Origin: Morganella morganii_D
GTDB taxonomy: Bacteria > Pseudomonadota > Gammaproteobacteria > Enterobacterales > Enterobacteriaceae
Length of the DNA: 64,000 nucleotides
Direction: 5' to 3'
NCBI GenBank assembly: GCA_044772875.1
Contig: CP173058.1
Location: 1,674,001 to 1,738,000 of the forward strand
Numbering within the stretch: position 1 is the first letter of the stretch; each line of letters starts with the position of its first letter. A program made the position numbers and the translations under genes. Shown here in pieces: positions 9,611 through 18,771 of this stretch. The notes beneath the pieces are model-generated. The model had not been told where the DNA came from. It saw nothing but the letters and a program-made list of their open reading frames with translations, and searched no databases.

Positions 9611-9640
9611 AAGGGCGGATGATGATCCGCCCTTTTTTTA
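9611..9640 (+). terminator. Terminator after the MFS gene
   Basis: AAGGGCGGAT pairs perfectly with ATCCGCCCTT around a GATG loop, followed by TTTTTA. Confidence 0.85.
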
Positions 9641-9649
9641 TCGTCTGAA

Positions 9650-10072
9650 TCAGCGCCAGGCCGGGTTTTTCATAACCGAGTATTTTCCCGGACCAATGAA
9701 GGCCAGCGCAATACCACTGATAAAGAAATACATCAGGCTTTCAATCGCCCATGCCCCTGTCGGGTCGAGCATAAAGGTTTTATTCACCCCGATCATCAGC
9801 CAGGCAACCACCATCGTGAAGGAAACCAGCAACGCGGACGGCCGGGTCAGAATACCGAGAATAATAAAGACCGGTGCGACAATTTCCCCGAAATAAGTAC
9901 CGTAGGCGATAAACTCCGGTAACCCGAAGGAGGCCAGCAGCCCTTTTATCCCCGCCGCACCGGTGAGCAATTTACCGATACCGTGAAACAACATTAATCC
10001 GCCGACCGCCAGCCGCAGTAATAATTTTCCGGCATCGTCGTGTGATAACAGCCTGTTGATTACACCTGTCAT
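9650..10072 (-). CDS. DoxX family membrane protein
   Basis: This 140-residue protein has four hydrophobic segments. The N-terminal part (LLRLAVGGLMLFHGIGKL) and the GTYFGEIVAPVFIILGIL segment are typical of the DoxX/SURF4-like family of small quinone-associated or oxidoreductase-linked membrane proteins. Their physiological roles are mostly undefined. The start was placed at MTGVINRLLS, because an AGAGG ribosome-binding site lies eight bases before it and the upstream in-frame residues are not hydrophobic or conserved. The gene is convergent with the MFS gene, with ten bases between the terminator and its stop codon. Confidence 0.8.
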   Translation of the reverse strand: MTGVINRLLSHDDAGKLLLRLAVGGLMLFHGIGKLLTGAAGIKGLLASFGLPEFIAYGTYFGEIVAPVFIILGILTRPSALLVSFTMVVAWLMIGVNKTFMLDPTGAWAIESLMYFFISGIALAFIGPGKYSVMKNPAWR

Positions 10073-10473
10073 AATATACCTCTGTTGAATGAGAATCTTA
10101 CTCATTGTGAGTATACGCAGTGATACACAAAGCGTGTAGCGACAACAGTGATTCACGGCAAAAGCCGGGGGATTCATTCATTTTAATTGTTAATAATATG
10201 ATGACAAAAATAAAACCTGACTCTTTATATTTTCTTATAATATCTGTGTATTATCTTTCCTCATCATATTTCACTGGTTTTATTTATCAGTATATTAACA
10301 AAAATATCGCTGTCTCTATCAAATTATCTGAAAGTCATCATCAAAAATACTTACTTATTTTCCGGCTGCTTCATTATTCTTTTTTGAAAGAGTTAACAGC
10401 AATCGGCACTCCTCCGCCCTGCGCTGGCGAACGGGCTTCTGAGTAATACTGCTGTATCTGACAAGGAGATGTC
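10073..10473. other. AT-rich intergenic region
   Basis: Four hundred bases separate the DoxX gene from the next ribosome-binding site. A possible frame from 10120 or 10198 to 10446 encodes a composition-biased peptide with no ribosome-binding site and no known family, so it is not called. Nothing else is recognisable. Confidence 0.5.
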
Positions 10474-10669
10474 ATGAAGAAAAATATTATCGCGGGTTGT
10501 CTGTTTTCCCTTTCCGCATTGGCCGCAATCCCGCCGGGCAATGATGCCGCCACAGCCGGAAGCCGGCAGAATTCAGTTTTTAAATGGCCGGGCGATGTAT
10601 GAAAAAGGCCGAATACTGCGCAATACGGAGCGCGGAATTTTCGTCAGGGCAGTACAATATCTGCCCTGA
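10474..10669 (+). pseudogene. Small secreted-peptide gene, apparently frameshifted
   Basis: A good AAGGAG site six bases before the ATG opens a frame encoding 42 residues that starts with a clean signal peptide (MKKNIIAGCLFSLSALAA) and stops at 10602. In the +1 frame, the sequence from about 10545 to the stop at 10669 reads as sensible protein, containing GRIQFLNGRAMYEKG and RGIFVRAVQYLP. Joining the two would give an exported peptide of about 65 residues. The shift may be a real inactivating mutation, a sequencing error, or the short form may be the true product. The family is not recognised. A GGGCAG/CTGCCC hairpin overlaps the end. Confidence 0.4.
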
Positions 10670-10678
10670 AATCCCTGT

Positions 10679-11050
10679 TTATTCCCACATCCAGCGGTCT
10701 TCCCGATCCCAGCCTTTTGTTCTCATACAACTGTAGAAATAGCGGTTTCTGCTGTCTTCATTCACATCCATCACATAACTTTCCGTCACCGGCGTCTGCT
10801 CTTTGTAAGTTTTGCTGTCACCGCAGTCATCATCCTTTTTGCAGCGTTTTTCCACATCCCGCATCACACTACGCCGGGCAACTTCATTTTTGACCGGATA
10901 AAGCTTGTGTGATTCCGGTTCACAGAAAGCAGTTGCTTCTGCCCTTGTGTATACAGAGCCGCCCGGCACTTCCACCCAGACAGAGGAACAGCCGGAAAGC
11001 AGCAGAGCAGAGACAATAATAAGTCTGTTTTTCATCATTATAATGCGCAT
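10679..11050 (-). CDS. Putative lipoprotein of unknown function
   Basis: The product has about 119-123 residues, depending on which of three closely spaced ATG codons is used. The signal MKNRLIIVSALLLSGC ends in a good lipobox (LLSGC), so the mature protein should be a lipidated envelope protein; the residues after Cys (SS) favour the outer membrane. The mature part is polar and holds several cysteines (FCEPESHK, RCKKDDDCGD, FYSCMRTKGW) that could form disulfides. The CMRTKGW ending recalls many small periplasmic lipoproteins, but no named family is recognised. No clear ribosome-binding site is seen. It is not linked to the divergent mdt operon by any visible evidence. Confidence 0.6.
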   Translation of the reverse strand: MRIIMMKNRLIIVSALLLSGCSSVWVEVPGGSVYTRAEATAFCEPESHKLYPVKNEVARRSVMRDVEKRCKKDDDCGDSKTYKEQTPVTESYVMDVNEDSRNRYFYSCMRTKGWDREDRWMWE

Positions 11051-11306
11051 TATCAGCTTGTTAATAATTCGTAATGTTACTGCACATCATAAACTGAGTA
11101 AACCACACCGGTAATATTTCCTTAAGGGACGATAAAGTGCCTGACATAAAAGCGGACACCGCTGAAACCATGTACATTTACCTGTATCAACGTTATTTTC
11201 ACAATTCTTCCATTTTTACGATCAGATTTACCGGTACACTATCCCCATCATAATTCAGGTTGTTTTGTGCCCTTACGCGTACCCCGGCAGCACCGGGTAA
11301 AAAGGA

Positions 11307-12542
11307 ATGATGAGTAATCCCATAATGAACAATGTACAAAAGAGAAAGAAACGCACAGGCATTACGATTGCCGTTCTCCTTCTGGGCGCAGCCGGTTACG
11401 GCACCTATCATTACTTTCATTCTGCGGCACCGGCCTCCCCGCCTGCTGCCGGAAAACCGGGGGCTTCCGCAGGTAAAAACAATAACCGTCCGGGCCGGCC
11501 GCCGCTGGCACCGGTACAGGTGGCAAAAGCTGTTTCTGAGACCATTCCGCGGACCTTGTCAGCACTCGGTACCGTACAGGCGGCAAATTCCGTGACGGTA
11601 ACCAGCCGCGTGGAAGGGCAACTGATGCAGATCCATTTTGAGGAAGGGCAGAAAGTGAATGCGGGTGACCTCCTGTTCACCATCGACCCGCGTCCGTTTG
11701 AGATTCAGCTGGCGCAGGCACAGGGACAGTCAGCCAAAGATCAGGCTACGCTTGCCAACGCCCGCCGTGACCTGAGCCGCTATCAGAAACTCGCGGCCAC
11801 TCATGTGATTTCGCAACAGGAACTGGACACCCAGCAGGCACTGGTCAAGTCAGCGGAAGCCGGTATTAAGGTCGATCAGGCAGCTATCGACAGCGCGAAA
11901 CTGCAACTGACCTACAGCCGCATCACCGCGCCTATCAGCGGAAAAATGGGGCTGCGTCAGGTAGATACCGGCAACTTTATCACCGCCGGAACAGCCATGC
12001 CGCTGGTGGTGATCAACCAGACAGCCCCTGCGGATGTGCTGTTTACCGTCCCGGAAAATGATATCCCGCTGATCCGCATGGCGCAGCGCACCCTGCCGGA
12101 ACTCACGGTCACCGCTCTGAACAAAGATAACAGCATCCGGCTGGCGCAGGGCAAACTGCTGACACTGGATAACCGGATTGATGCCGCCACTGGCACAGTA
12201 AAAGCCAAGGCGCGGTTTACCAATGATGACGATCTGCTGTTCCCGAACCAGTTTGTCAATGTGCTGTTACAGGTCGGCCAGCTGGAGAATGCGGTGGTGA
12301 TCCCGAATGCCGCATTGCAGATGGGAACGGAAGGTAATTATGTCTGGCTGCTGGAAGCCGGAAATAAAGTCCGTAAACAAATTGTGGATGTGGAGTTACA
12401 GACCCCGGAACGCGTGGTGATCAAAAGCGGCGTCAGCGCCGGCGATACTCTGGTGACCGACGGGATTGACCGCCTGACCGACGGCGCACAGGTTGATGTG
12501 GTGTCCGGTCAGAAAAAAGCCGCTGCCGGAGATAAGGTCTGA
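11307..12542 (+). CDS. mdtA: Multidrug efflux RND transporter periplasmic adaptor MdtA
   Basis: MdtA links the MdtBC inner-membrane pump to an outer-membrane channel such as TolC. The 411-residue protein has an uncleaved N-terminal membrane anchor or signal (TGITIAVLLLGAAGYGTYHYF), a proline/alanine-rich linker, and the membrane-fusion core. The core comprises the lipoyl-like segment VEGQLMQIHFEEGQKVNAGDLLFTID (split motif), a coiled-coil hairpin at about residues 130-190 and beta-barrel segments with ITAPISGKMGLRQVD. Several ATGs lie close together at the start; 11307 is used, but MNNVQKRKKR, seven codons later, is also possible. The stop overlaps mdtB as TGATG. Confidence 0.95.
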   Translation: MMSNPIMNNVQKRKKRTGITIAVLLLGAAGYGTYHYFHSAAPASPPAAGKPGASAGKNNNRPGRPPLAPVQVAKAVSETIPRTLSALGTVQAANSVTVTSRVEGQLMQIHFEEGQKVNAGDLLFTIDPRPFEIQLAQAQGQSAKDQATLANARRDLSRYQKLAATHVISQQELDTQQALVKSAEAGIKVDQAAIDSAKLQLTYSRITAPISGKMGLRQVDTGNFITAGTAMPLVVINQTAPADVLFTVPENDIPLIRMAQRTLPELTVTALNKDNSIRLAQGKLLTLDNRIDAATGTVKAKARFTNDDDLLFPNQFVNVLLQVGQLENAVVIPNAALQMGTEGNYVWLLEAGNKVRKQIVDVELQTPERVVIKSGVSAGDTLVTDGIDRLTDGAQVDVVSGQKKAAAGDKV

Positions 12543-15500
12543 TGTCCGGAAATAATCCAGAAACCCGTGCAGGCGGCCCGTCCCGCCTGTTTATTCTGCG
12601 TCCGGTTGCCACCAGCCTGTTTATGCTGGCAATTCTGCTGGCAGGGATTGTCGGCTACCGCATGCTGCCGGTCTCTTCTCTGCCGGAGGTGGATTACCCG
12701 ACCATCCGCGTGGTAACACTTTATCCCGGTGCCAGTCCGGATGTGATGACCTCAGCTGTGACCGCGCCGCTGGAACGTCAGTTCGGGCAGATGTCAGGTC
12801 TGAAACAGATGTCGTCGCAAAGTTCGGGTGGCGCCTCGGTGATCACCCTGATGTTCCAGCTCTCCCTGCCGCTCGATGTGGCGGTGCAGGAAGTACAGGC
12901 GTCCATCAACGCAGCAACCAACCTGTTGCCGGATGACCTGCCTTATCCGCCGATTTACAGCAAAGTTAACCCGGCCGATCCGCCGGTGCTGACCCTTGCC
13001 GTCACCTCCGATGCCATGCCGATGACCCGGTTACAGGATATGGTGGAAAACCGCATCGCCCAGAAAATCTCACAGGTTGAAGGGGTCGGGCTGGTGACAC
13101 TGGAGGGCGGTCAGCGCCCTGCCGTACGGGTTCAGTTAAATGCCAATGCCGTGGCCGCTTACGGGCTGGACAGCGAAACTATCCGCAGCGCAATTAACAG
13201 TGCCAACGTCAACTCCGCCAAAGGGAGCCTCGACGGCCCTGCGCGCTCTGTGACACTGTCCGCCAACGACCAGATGAAATCGGCGGAAGATTATCAGAAC
13301 CTGATTGTCAGCTACAAAAACAATGCACCTGTTCGCCTGCGTGATGTGGCAACGGTGCAGGAAGGGCCGGAAAACACACAGCTGGGCGCCTGGGTTAATG
13401 ATAAACAGGCAATTGTCATCAATGTGCAGCGCCAGCCCGGCGCTAACGTGATTGCCACCACCGATACTATCCGCGCACTGATCCCGGAGCTGGTGGAAAC
13501 GCTGCCGGAGTCAGTCACGGTGACGGTTCTGACTGACCGGACAGATGCTATCCGGGCCTCGGTCAAAGATGTGCAGTTTGAACTGTTTTTAGCTGTTGCG
13601 CTGGTGATCATGGTGATGTACCTGTTTCTGCGCAATATGGCCGCGACCCTGATCCCGGGTGTGGCGGTGCCGCTCTCGCTTGTCGGCACCTTCGCAGTGA
13701 TGTATTTCTGCGGCTTTTCCGTCAATAACCTGACACTGATGGCGCTGACTATCGCCACCGGTTTCGTGGTGGATGATGCGATTGTAGTGGTGGAAAATAT
13801 TGCCCGCTATCTGGAAAAAGGTGACAAACCGCTGACCGCCGCCCTTAAAGGCGCCGGTGAGATTGGTTTTACCATTATCTCACTGACTTTCTCGCTGATT
13901 GCTGTGTTAATTCCCCTGTTATTTATGGGGGATATTGTCGGCCGCCTGTTCCGCGAATTTGCGATCACCCTCGCCGTGGCAATCCTGATTTCCGGTGTGG
14001 TGTCACTGACGCTGACACCGATGATGTGCGCCCGTTTCCTGAAACCGGAATCTGCTCACCGCCATAACCGTTTTAACCGGGCTACTGAGCGCTTTTTTGA
14101 GCGGGTGATTGCCGGCTACGGTCGCTGGCTGACGTGGGTACTGCGCCATCAGTGGCTGACACTCGGGGTCGCTTTCAGTACTATGGCAATCACCGTTGTG
14201 CTCTATCTTTTTATTCCGAAAGGCTTTTTCCCGGTTCAGGACAACGGGCTTATCCGGGGGACTCTGGAAGCACCGCAGTCCGTGTCGTTTCAGGCGATGA
14301 GTGAGAAACAACAGGCGGTCAGCCGTCTGCTGGCAGATGACCCGGCGGTGGATAATATCGCGGCTTTTGCCGGTATCGACGGCAGCAACGCCACACTGAA
14401 CACCGGACGCCTGCAAATCACGCTGAAACCGCTGTCTGAGCGGGATGATCGCGCGGAAGCCATCATCACCCGGTTACAGAAAAAAGCAGATACCCTGCCC
14501 GGCGTAAAACTGTATCTCCAGCCGTCTCAGGATCTGACTATTGATACCCAGACTTCCCGGACTCAGTATCAGTTTACCTTACAGGCCAATTCCCTCGAGG
14601 AACTCGATCTGTGGGTGCCGCGTCTGATGACAGAACTACAGAACAGTGATGCCCTGACTGATACCGGCAATGACTGGCAGAATAAAGGGCTGGTGGCCTA
14701 TATCGATATTGACCGCGATACTGCCTCACGGCTGGGGCTGACCATGACCAATATTGATAACGCGCTGTACAATGCGTTTGGTCAGCGCCTGATCTCCACT
14801 ATTTATACCCAGGCCAGCCAATACCGCGTGGTGCTGGAAAATAACACTGCACTGACACCGGGCGCGGATGCCCTCAGCAGCATCCGCATGATCAACAAAG
14901 ACGGCAATTCCGTGCCGCTGTCAGCCTTTGCCACTGTATCGCCGCGTTTCGGACCGCTGGCAATTAACCACCTGGCACAGTTCCCGTCCGCCACTTTTTC
15001 CTTTAATATCCCGGCGGGCGGTTCACTGGAAGCAGCAGTCAATGCGGTGAAATCGGCAGAACAGCGTATCGGCCTGCCGAAAGATATCACCACACAATTC
15101 CAGGGAGCCACTCTCGCCTTTGAAAATGCCCTGTCCAACACCCTGTGGCTAATCCTCGCCGCTGTGGTGGCGATGTACATCGTGCTCGGCATTCTGTATG
15201 AAAGTTTTATTCATCCGATTACCATCCTCTCCACCCTGCCCACCGCCGGGGTCGGTGCCTTGCTGGCGCTGATAATGGCAGGTAATGAGCTGGATGTGAT
15301 TGCGATTATCGGTATTATTCTGCTGATCGGGATTGTGAAGAAAAACGCCATTATGATGATTGACTTCGCCCTTGCGGCGGAGCGGGAACAGGGACTGTCG
15401 CCGTATGATGCCATTTATCAGGCCTGTCTCCTGCGTTTCCGCCCGATCCTGATGACCACCATGGCTGCACTGTTCGGCGCGGTACCGCTGATGCTCAGTA

Positions 15501-15682
15501 CCGGGGTCGGTGCCGAACTTCGCCAGCCGCTCGGGGTCTGTATGGTCGGCGGACTGATTATGAGCCAGATCCTGACACTCTTTACCACCCCGGTGATTTA
15601 CCTGCTGTTTGACCGCCTGTCACACTGGCGCGATAAAGCCCGCTTTACCCCGGAAAGTGACAATACAGGAGCCTCATCATGA
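12542..15682 (+). CDS. mdtB: Multidrug efflux RND transporter permease MdtB
   Basis: MdtB is one of two different permease subunits that assemble as a B2C1 trimer exporting bile salts, novobiocin and other compounds by proton antiport. It has 1046 residues (E. coli 1040). The N-terminus shows FILRPVATSLFMLAILLAG and LPEVDYPTIRV, both typical of the group. GFVVDDAIVVVENIARYLE carries the paired aspartates of transmembrane helix 4 used in proton relay. The KGFFPVQDNGL motif opens the second periplasmic domain, and GIVKKNAIMMIDFA marks helix 10. The overlap with mdtA (one base) and mdtC (four bases) indicates coupled translation. Confidence 0.96.
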   Translation: MSGNNPETRAGGPSRLFILRPVATSLFMLAILLAGIVGYRMLPVSSLPEVDYPTIRVVTLYPGASPDVMTSAVTAPLERQFGQMSGLKQMSSQSSGGASVITLMFQLSLPLDVAVQEVQASINAATNLLPDDLPYPPIYSKVNPADPPVLTLAVTSDAMPMTRLQDMVENRIAQKISQVEGVGLVTLEGGQRPAVRVQLNANAVAAYGLDSETIRSAINSANVNSAKGSLDGPARSVTLSANDQMKSAEDYQNLIVSYKNNAPVRLRDVATVQEGPENTQLGAWVNDKQAIVINVQRQPGANVIATTDTIRALIPELVETLPESVTVTVLTDRTDAIRASVKDVQFELFLAVALVIMVMYLFLRNMAATLIPGVAVPLSLVGTFAVMYFCGFSVNNLTLMALTIATGFVVDDAIVVVENIARYLEKGDKPLTAALKGAGEIGFTIISLTFSLIAVLIPLLFMGDIVGRLFREFAITLAVAILISGVVSLTLTPMMCARFLKPESAHRHNRFNRATERFFERVIAGYGRWLTWVLRHQWLTLGVAFSTMAITVVLYLFIPKGFFPVQDNGLIRGTLEAPQSVSFQAMSEKQQAVSRLLADDPAVDNIAAFAGIDGSNATLNTGRLQITLKPLSERDDRAEAIITRLQKKADTLPGVKLYLQPSQDLTIDTQTSRTQYQFTLQANSLEELDLWVPRLMTELQNSDALTDTGNDWQNKGLVAYIDIDRDTASRLGLTMTNIDNALYNAFGQRLISTIYTQASQYRVVLENNTALTPGADALSSIRMINKDGNSVPLSAFATVSPRFGPLAINHLAQFPSATFSFNIPAGGSLEAAVNAVKSAEQRIGLPKDITTQFQGATLAFENALSNTLWLILAAVVAMYIVLGILYESFIHPITILSTLPTAGVGALLALIMAGNELDVIAIIGIILLIGIVKKNAIMMIDFALAAEREQGLSPYDAIYQACLLRFRPILMTTMAALFGAVPLMLSTGVGAELRQPLGVCMVGGLIMSQILTLFTTPVIYLLFDRLSHWRDKARFTPESDNTGASS

Positions 15683-18600
15683 GGCTGTTCGCCCTGTTTA
15701 TCGCCCGCCCGGTGGCCACGACGCTGATAAGCCTCGCCATCACTCTGTGCGGGGCGATCAGCTTTCTGTTCCTGCCGGTGGCACCACTGCCGCAGGTGGA
15801 TTATCCGGTGATTAATATCACGGCATCACTGCCGGGCGCCTCTCCGGAAACCATGGCATCCACCGTCGCTACGCCGCTGGAACGTTCGCTCGGGCAGATA
15901 GCCGGGGTGTCAGAAATGACATCATCCAGCTCTCTCGGCAGTACCAGCATCACCCTGGAATTTGAGCTGAACCGGGATATCAACGGTGCGGCCCGGGATG
16001 TGCAGGCCGCACTGAATGCCGCGCAAAATCTGCTGCCTTCCGGGATGCCGTCCCGGCCGCGTTACTATAAATCCAACCCGTCCGATGCACCGGTTATGAT
16101 CCTGACGCTGACATCAGATACCCTTGGTACCGGAAAACTCTATGATATCGCCTCCACCAGGCTGGCACAGCGCCTGTCACAGATTGAGGGTGTGAGTGAA
16201 GTCTCGGTCGGCGGCGGCTCGCTGCCTGCCGTGCGTGTGGAACTGAATCCGTCACAACTGTTTAATCAGGGCGTCTCTCTCGACAGTGTGCGCAAAGCGA
16301 TTGCCGATGCCAACGTGCTGCGGCCGCAGGGTTCCGTTTCTGATAATGAACGCCGCTGGCAGATTGGCAGTAACAGTGAGCTGAAAACGGCGGATGATTA
16401 CCGCCCGCTGATTGTGCATTACAATGACGGCGCGGCAGTACGCCTGGCAGATGTCGCAACCGTAAAAGACTCGGTACAAAACGTCCGCGCAGCCGGGATG
16501 AGCAACGGCAAGCCCGCTATCCTGCTGGTGATCCGCCGTGAAGCCGGCGCCAATATTATCGCCACCGTAGCCCGCATCCGCGAGCAGTTGCCGGTATTGC
16601 AGGATGCTATTCCCGCCGGTGCGGATTTACAGGTCGCGCAGGATCGCACGCCGACCATCCGCGCCTCACTGACGGAAGTGGAACGCGCGCTGACTATTGC
16701 TGTGGGACTGGTGATCCTGGTGGTCTTCCTGTTTCTGCGATCCGGACGCGCCACCATTATCCCGGCACTGGCCGTACCGGTCTCCCTGATAGGTACCTTC
16801 AGCGCCATGTATCTGTGCGGATTCAGCCTCAATAACCTGTCACTGATGGCACTGACGGTCGCCACCGGCTTTGTGGTGGATGATGCGATTGTGGTGCTGG
16901 AAAATATCGCCCGTCATATTGAAAACGGCCTGAAACCGAAAGAAGCGGCCCTCAAAGGGGTCAGCGAAGTGGGCTTCACCGTACTTTCCATGAGTATCTC
17001 CCTTGTGGCGGTATTTATTCCGCTGCTGCTGATGGATGGCCTTGTCGGACGGTTGTTCCGTGAGTTTGCGATCACCCTGACTACCGCCATTGCTATCTCA
17101 CTGGTGATCTCCCTGACACTCACCCCGATGCTCTGCGCACATCTGCTGAAAAACCATGCAGCCCCGGCACGGGAGCGAAAACGCGGCGCCGGCAGGATCC
17201 TGTTCCGTATTCAGCAGTGGTACGGGCGCAGCCTGACCGTGGTACTGGCACACAGCCGCTGGGTACTGCTGATTTTCACCGGTACCATTGCCCTGGCGGT
17301 CTGGCTCTATATCTCTGTACCAAAAACCTTTTTCCCGGATCAGGATACCGGGCGGCTGCTGGGTTTTGTCCGTGCCGACCAGAGCATTTCGTTCCAGTCG
17401 ATGGAGCAGAAAATGCGCACTTTTATGCAGCGTATTTACAGTGATAAAGATGTCGCCGGTGTCACCGGCTTTACCGGCGGCGGCCGCGTTAACAGCGGAT
17501 TTATGTTTATCTCGCTCAATCCGCTGGATGAACGGACAGACAGTGCCCAGGATGTGATCAACCGGCTGCGTGTTACCCTCGCTGATGAACCGGGCGCCAA
17601 CCTGTTTCTGATTCCGGTACAGGATATCCGGGCAGGCGGGCGTCAGTCCAACTCCGGTTATCAGTATTCCCTGCTGGCGGATGATTTATCCCTGCTGCGC
17701 GAATGGGAACCGAAAATCCGCAAAGCACTCGGTGAATTGCCGCAACTGACTGATGTTAACTCGGATAAAGAGGATAAAGGCGCGGAGATGGCGCTGACCT
17801 ATGACCGTGATGTGATGGCACAGCTCGGGATCAGTGTGAATGATGCCAACAATCTGCTCAATAACGCCTTCGGCCAGCGGCAGATCTCCACGATTTATGA
17901 GCCGCTGAACCAGTACAAAGTGGTGATGGAAGTCGCACCGCAATATACACAGGATGTCAGTGCGCTGGAAAAAATGTTTGTCATCAATAAAGAGGGACAA
18001 CCGGTTCCGCTGGCGTATTTCGCACAGTGGCGGCCGGCGAATGCGCCGCTGAGTGTTAACCATCAGGGGTTGTCGGCCTCCACGACTGTCGGCTTTAACG
18101 TAGCAGAGGGTTATTCTCTGTCGGATGCGGTGACCGCTGTCGAACGTACCATGGTGGAGCTGGGTGTACCGTCCGGGGTGCGCGGGACTTTTGCCGGGAC
18201 AGCACAGTTGTTTCAGGAGACATTACAGTCTCAGGTGCTGCTGATTATCGCTGCCATTATCACTGTGTACCTGGTGCTCGGCATGCTGTATGAGAGCTTT
18301 ATTCATCCGCTGACCATCTTATCCACCCTGCCCTCTGCGGGCGTCGGCGCACTGCTGGCACTGCGGTTCTTTGATACGCCGTTCAGCCTGATCGCCCTGA
18401 TAGGCATTATGCTGCTGATCGGAATTGTGAAGAAAAACGCCATTATTATGGTGGACTTCGCCATTGCCGCCCAGCGCGGCGGGCAAAGTGCGCGGGATGC
18501 GATTTTTCAGGCCTGTCTTCTGCGTTTCCGCCCGATCCTGATGACCACACTGGCCGCGCTGTTCGGCGCACTGCCGCTGGCATTCGGCAGCGGTGACGGC

Positions 18601-18771
18601 GCGGAACTGCGCCAGCCGCTAGGCATTACGGTGGTCGGCGGGTTGCTGGTCAGTCAGATACTGACACTGTATACCACGCCGGTGATTTACCTGTTTTTTG
18701 ACCGGCTGCGCCGCAAAAAAACCGGGGAATCCGCCGGGAAATCCGTTCTCAGTACGGAGGGAAATACATGA
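15679..18771 (+). CDS. mdtC: Multidrug efflux RND transporter permease MdtC
   Basis: This is the second permease of the MdtABC pump, with 1030 residues (E. coli 1025). It parallels MdtB with FIARPVATTLISLAITLCG at the N-terminus, LPQVDYPVINI, the helix 4 motif GFVVDDAIVVLENIARHIE, KTFFPDQDTGRLLG, and GIVKKNAIIMVDFAIAAQ. It overlaps mdtB by ATGA and ends in another ATGA overlap with baeS. In E. coli, mdtD, an MFS gene, follows mdtC; here baeS follows at once, so mdtD has been lost or was never present. Confidence 0.96.
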   Translation: MRLFALFIARPVATTLISLAITLCGAISFLFLPVAPLPQVDYPVINITASLPGASPETMASTVATPLERSLGQIAGVSEMTSSSSLGSTSITLEFELNRDINGAARDVQAALNAAQNLLPSGMPSRPRYYKSNPSDAPVMILTLTSDTLGTGKLYDIASTRLAQRLSQIEGVSEVSVGGGSLPAVRVELNPSQLFNQGVSLDSVRKAIADANVLRPQGSVSDNERRWQIGSNSELKTADDYRPLIVHYNDGAAVRLADVATVKDSVQNVRAAGMSNGKPAILLVIRREAGANIIATVARIREQLPVLQDAIPAGADLQVAQDRTPTIRASLTEVERALTIAVGLVILVVFLFLRSGRATIIPALAVPVSLIGTFSAMYLCGFSLNNLSLMALTVATGFVVDDAIVVLENIARHIENGLKPKEAALKGVSEVGFTVLSMSISLVAVFIPLLLMDGLVGRLFREFAITLTTAIAISLVISLTLTPMLCAHLLKNHAAPARERKRGAGRILFRIQQWYGRSLTVVLAHSRWVLLIFTGTIALAVWLYISVPKTFFPDQDTGRLLGFVRADQSISFQSMEQKMRTFMQRIYSDKDVAGVTGFTGGGRVNSGFMFISLNPLDERTDSAQDVINRLRVTLADEPGANLFLIPVQDIRAGGRQSNSGYQYSLLADDLSLLREWEPKIRKALGELPQLTDVNSDKEDKGAEMALTYDRDVMAQLGISVNDANNLLNNAFGQRQISTIYEPLNQYKVVMEVAPQYTQDVSALEKMFVINKEGQPVPLAYFAQWRPANAPLSVNHQGLSASTTVGFNVAEGYSLSDAVTAVERTMVELGVPSGVRGTFAGTAQLFQETLQSQVLLIIAAIITVYLVLGMLYESFIHPLTILSTLPSAGVGALLALRFFDTPFSLIALIGIMLLIGIVKKNAIIMVDFAIAAQRGGQSARDAIFQACLLRFRPILMTTLAALFGALPLAFGSGDGAELRQPLGITVVGGLLVSQILTLYTTPVIYLFFDRLRRKKTGESAGKSVLSTEGNT

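Noticed and set aside
10120..10446. Open frame of 108 codons on the plus strand upstream of the small secreted-peptide gene
   Set aside because: It has no ribosome-binding site at either possible start, a biased AT-rich composition and no recognisable motif.
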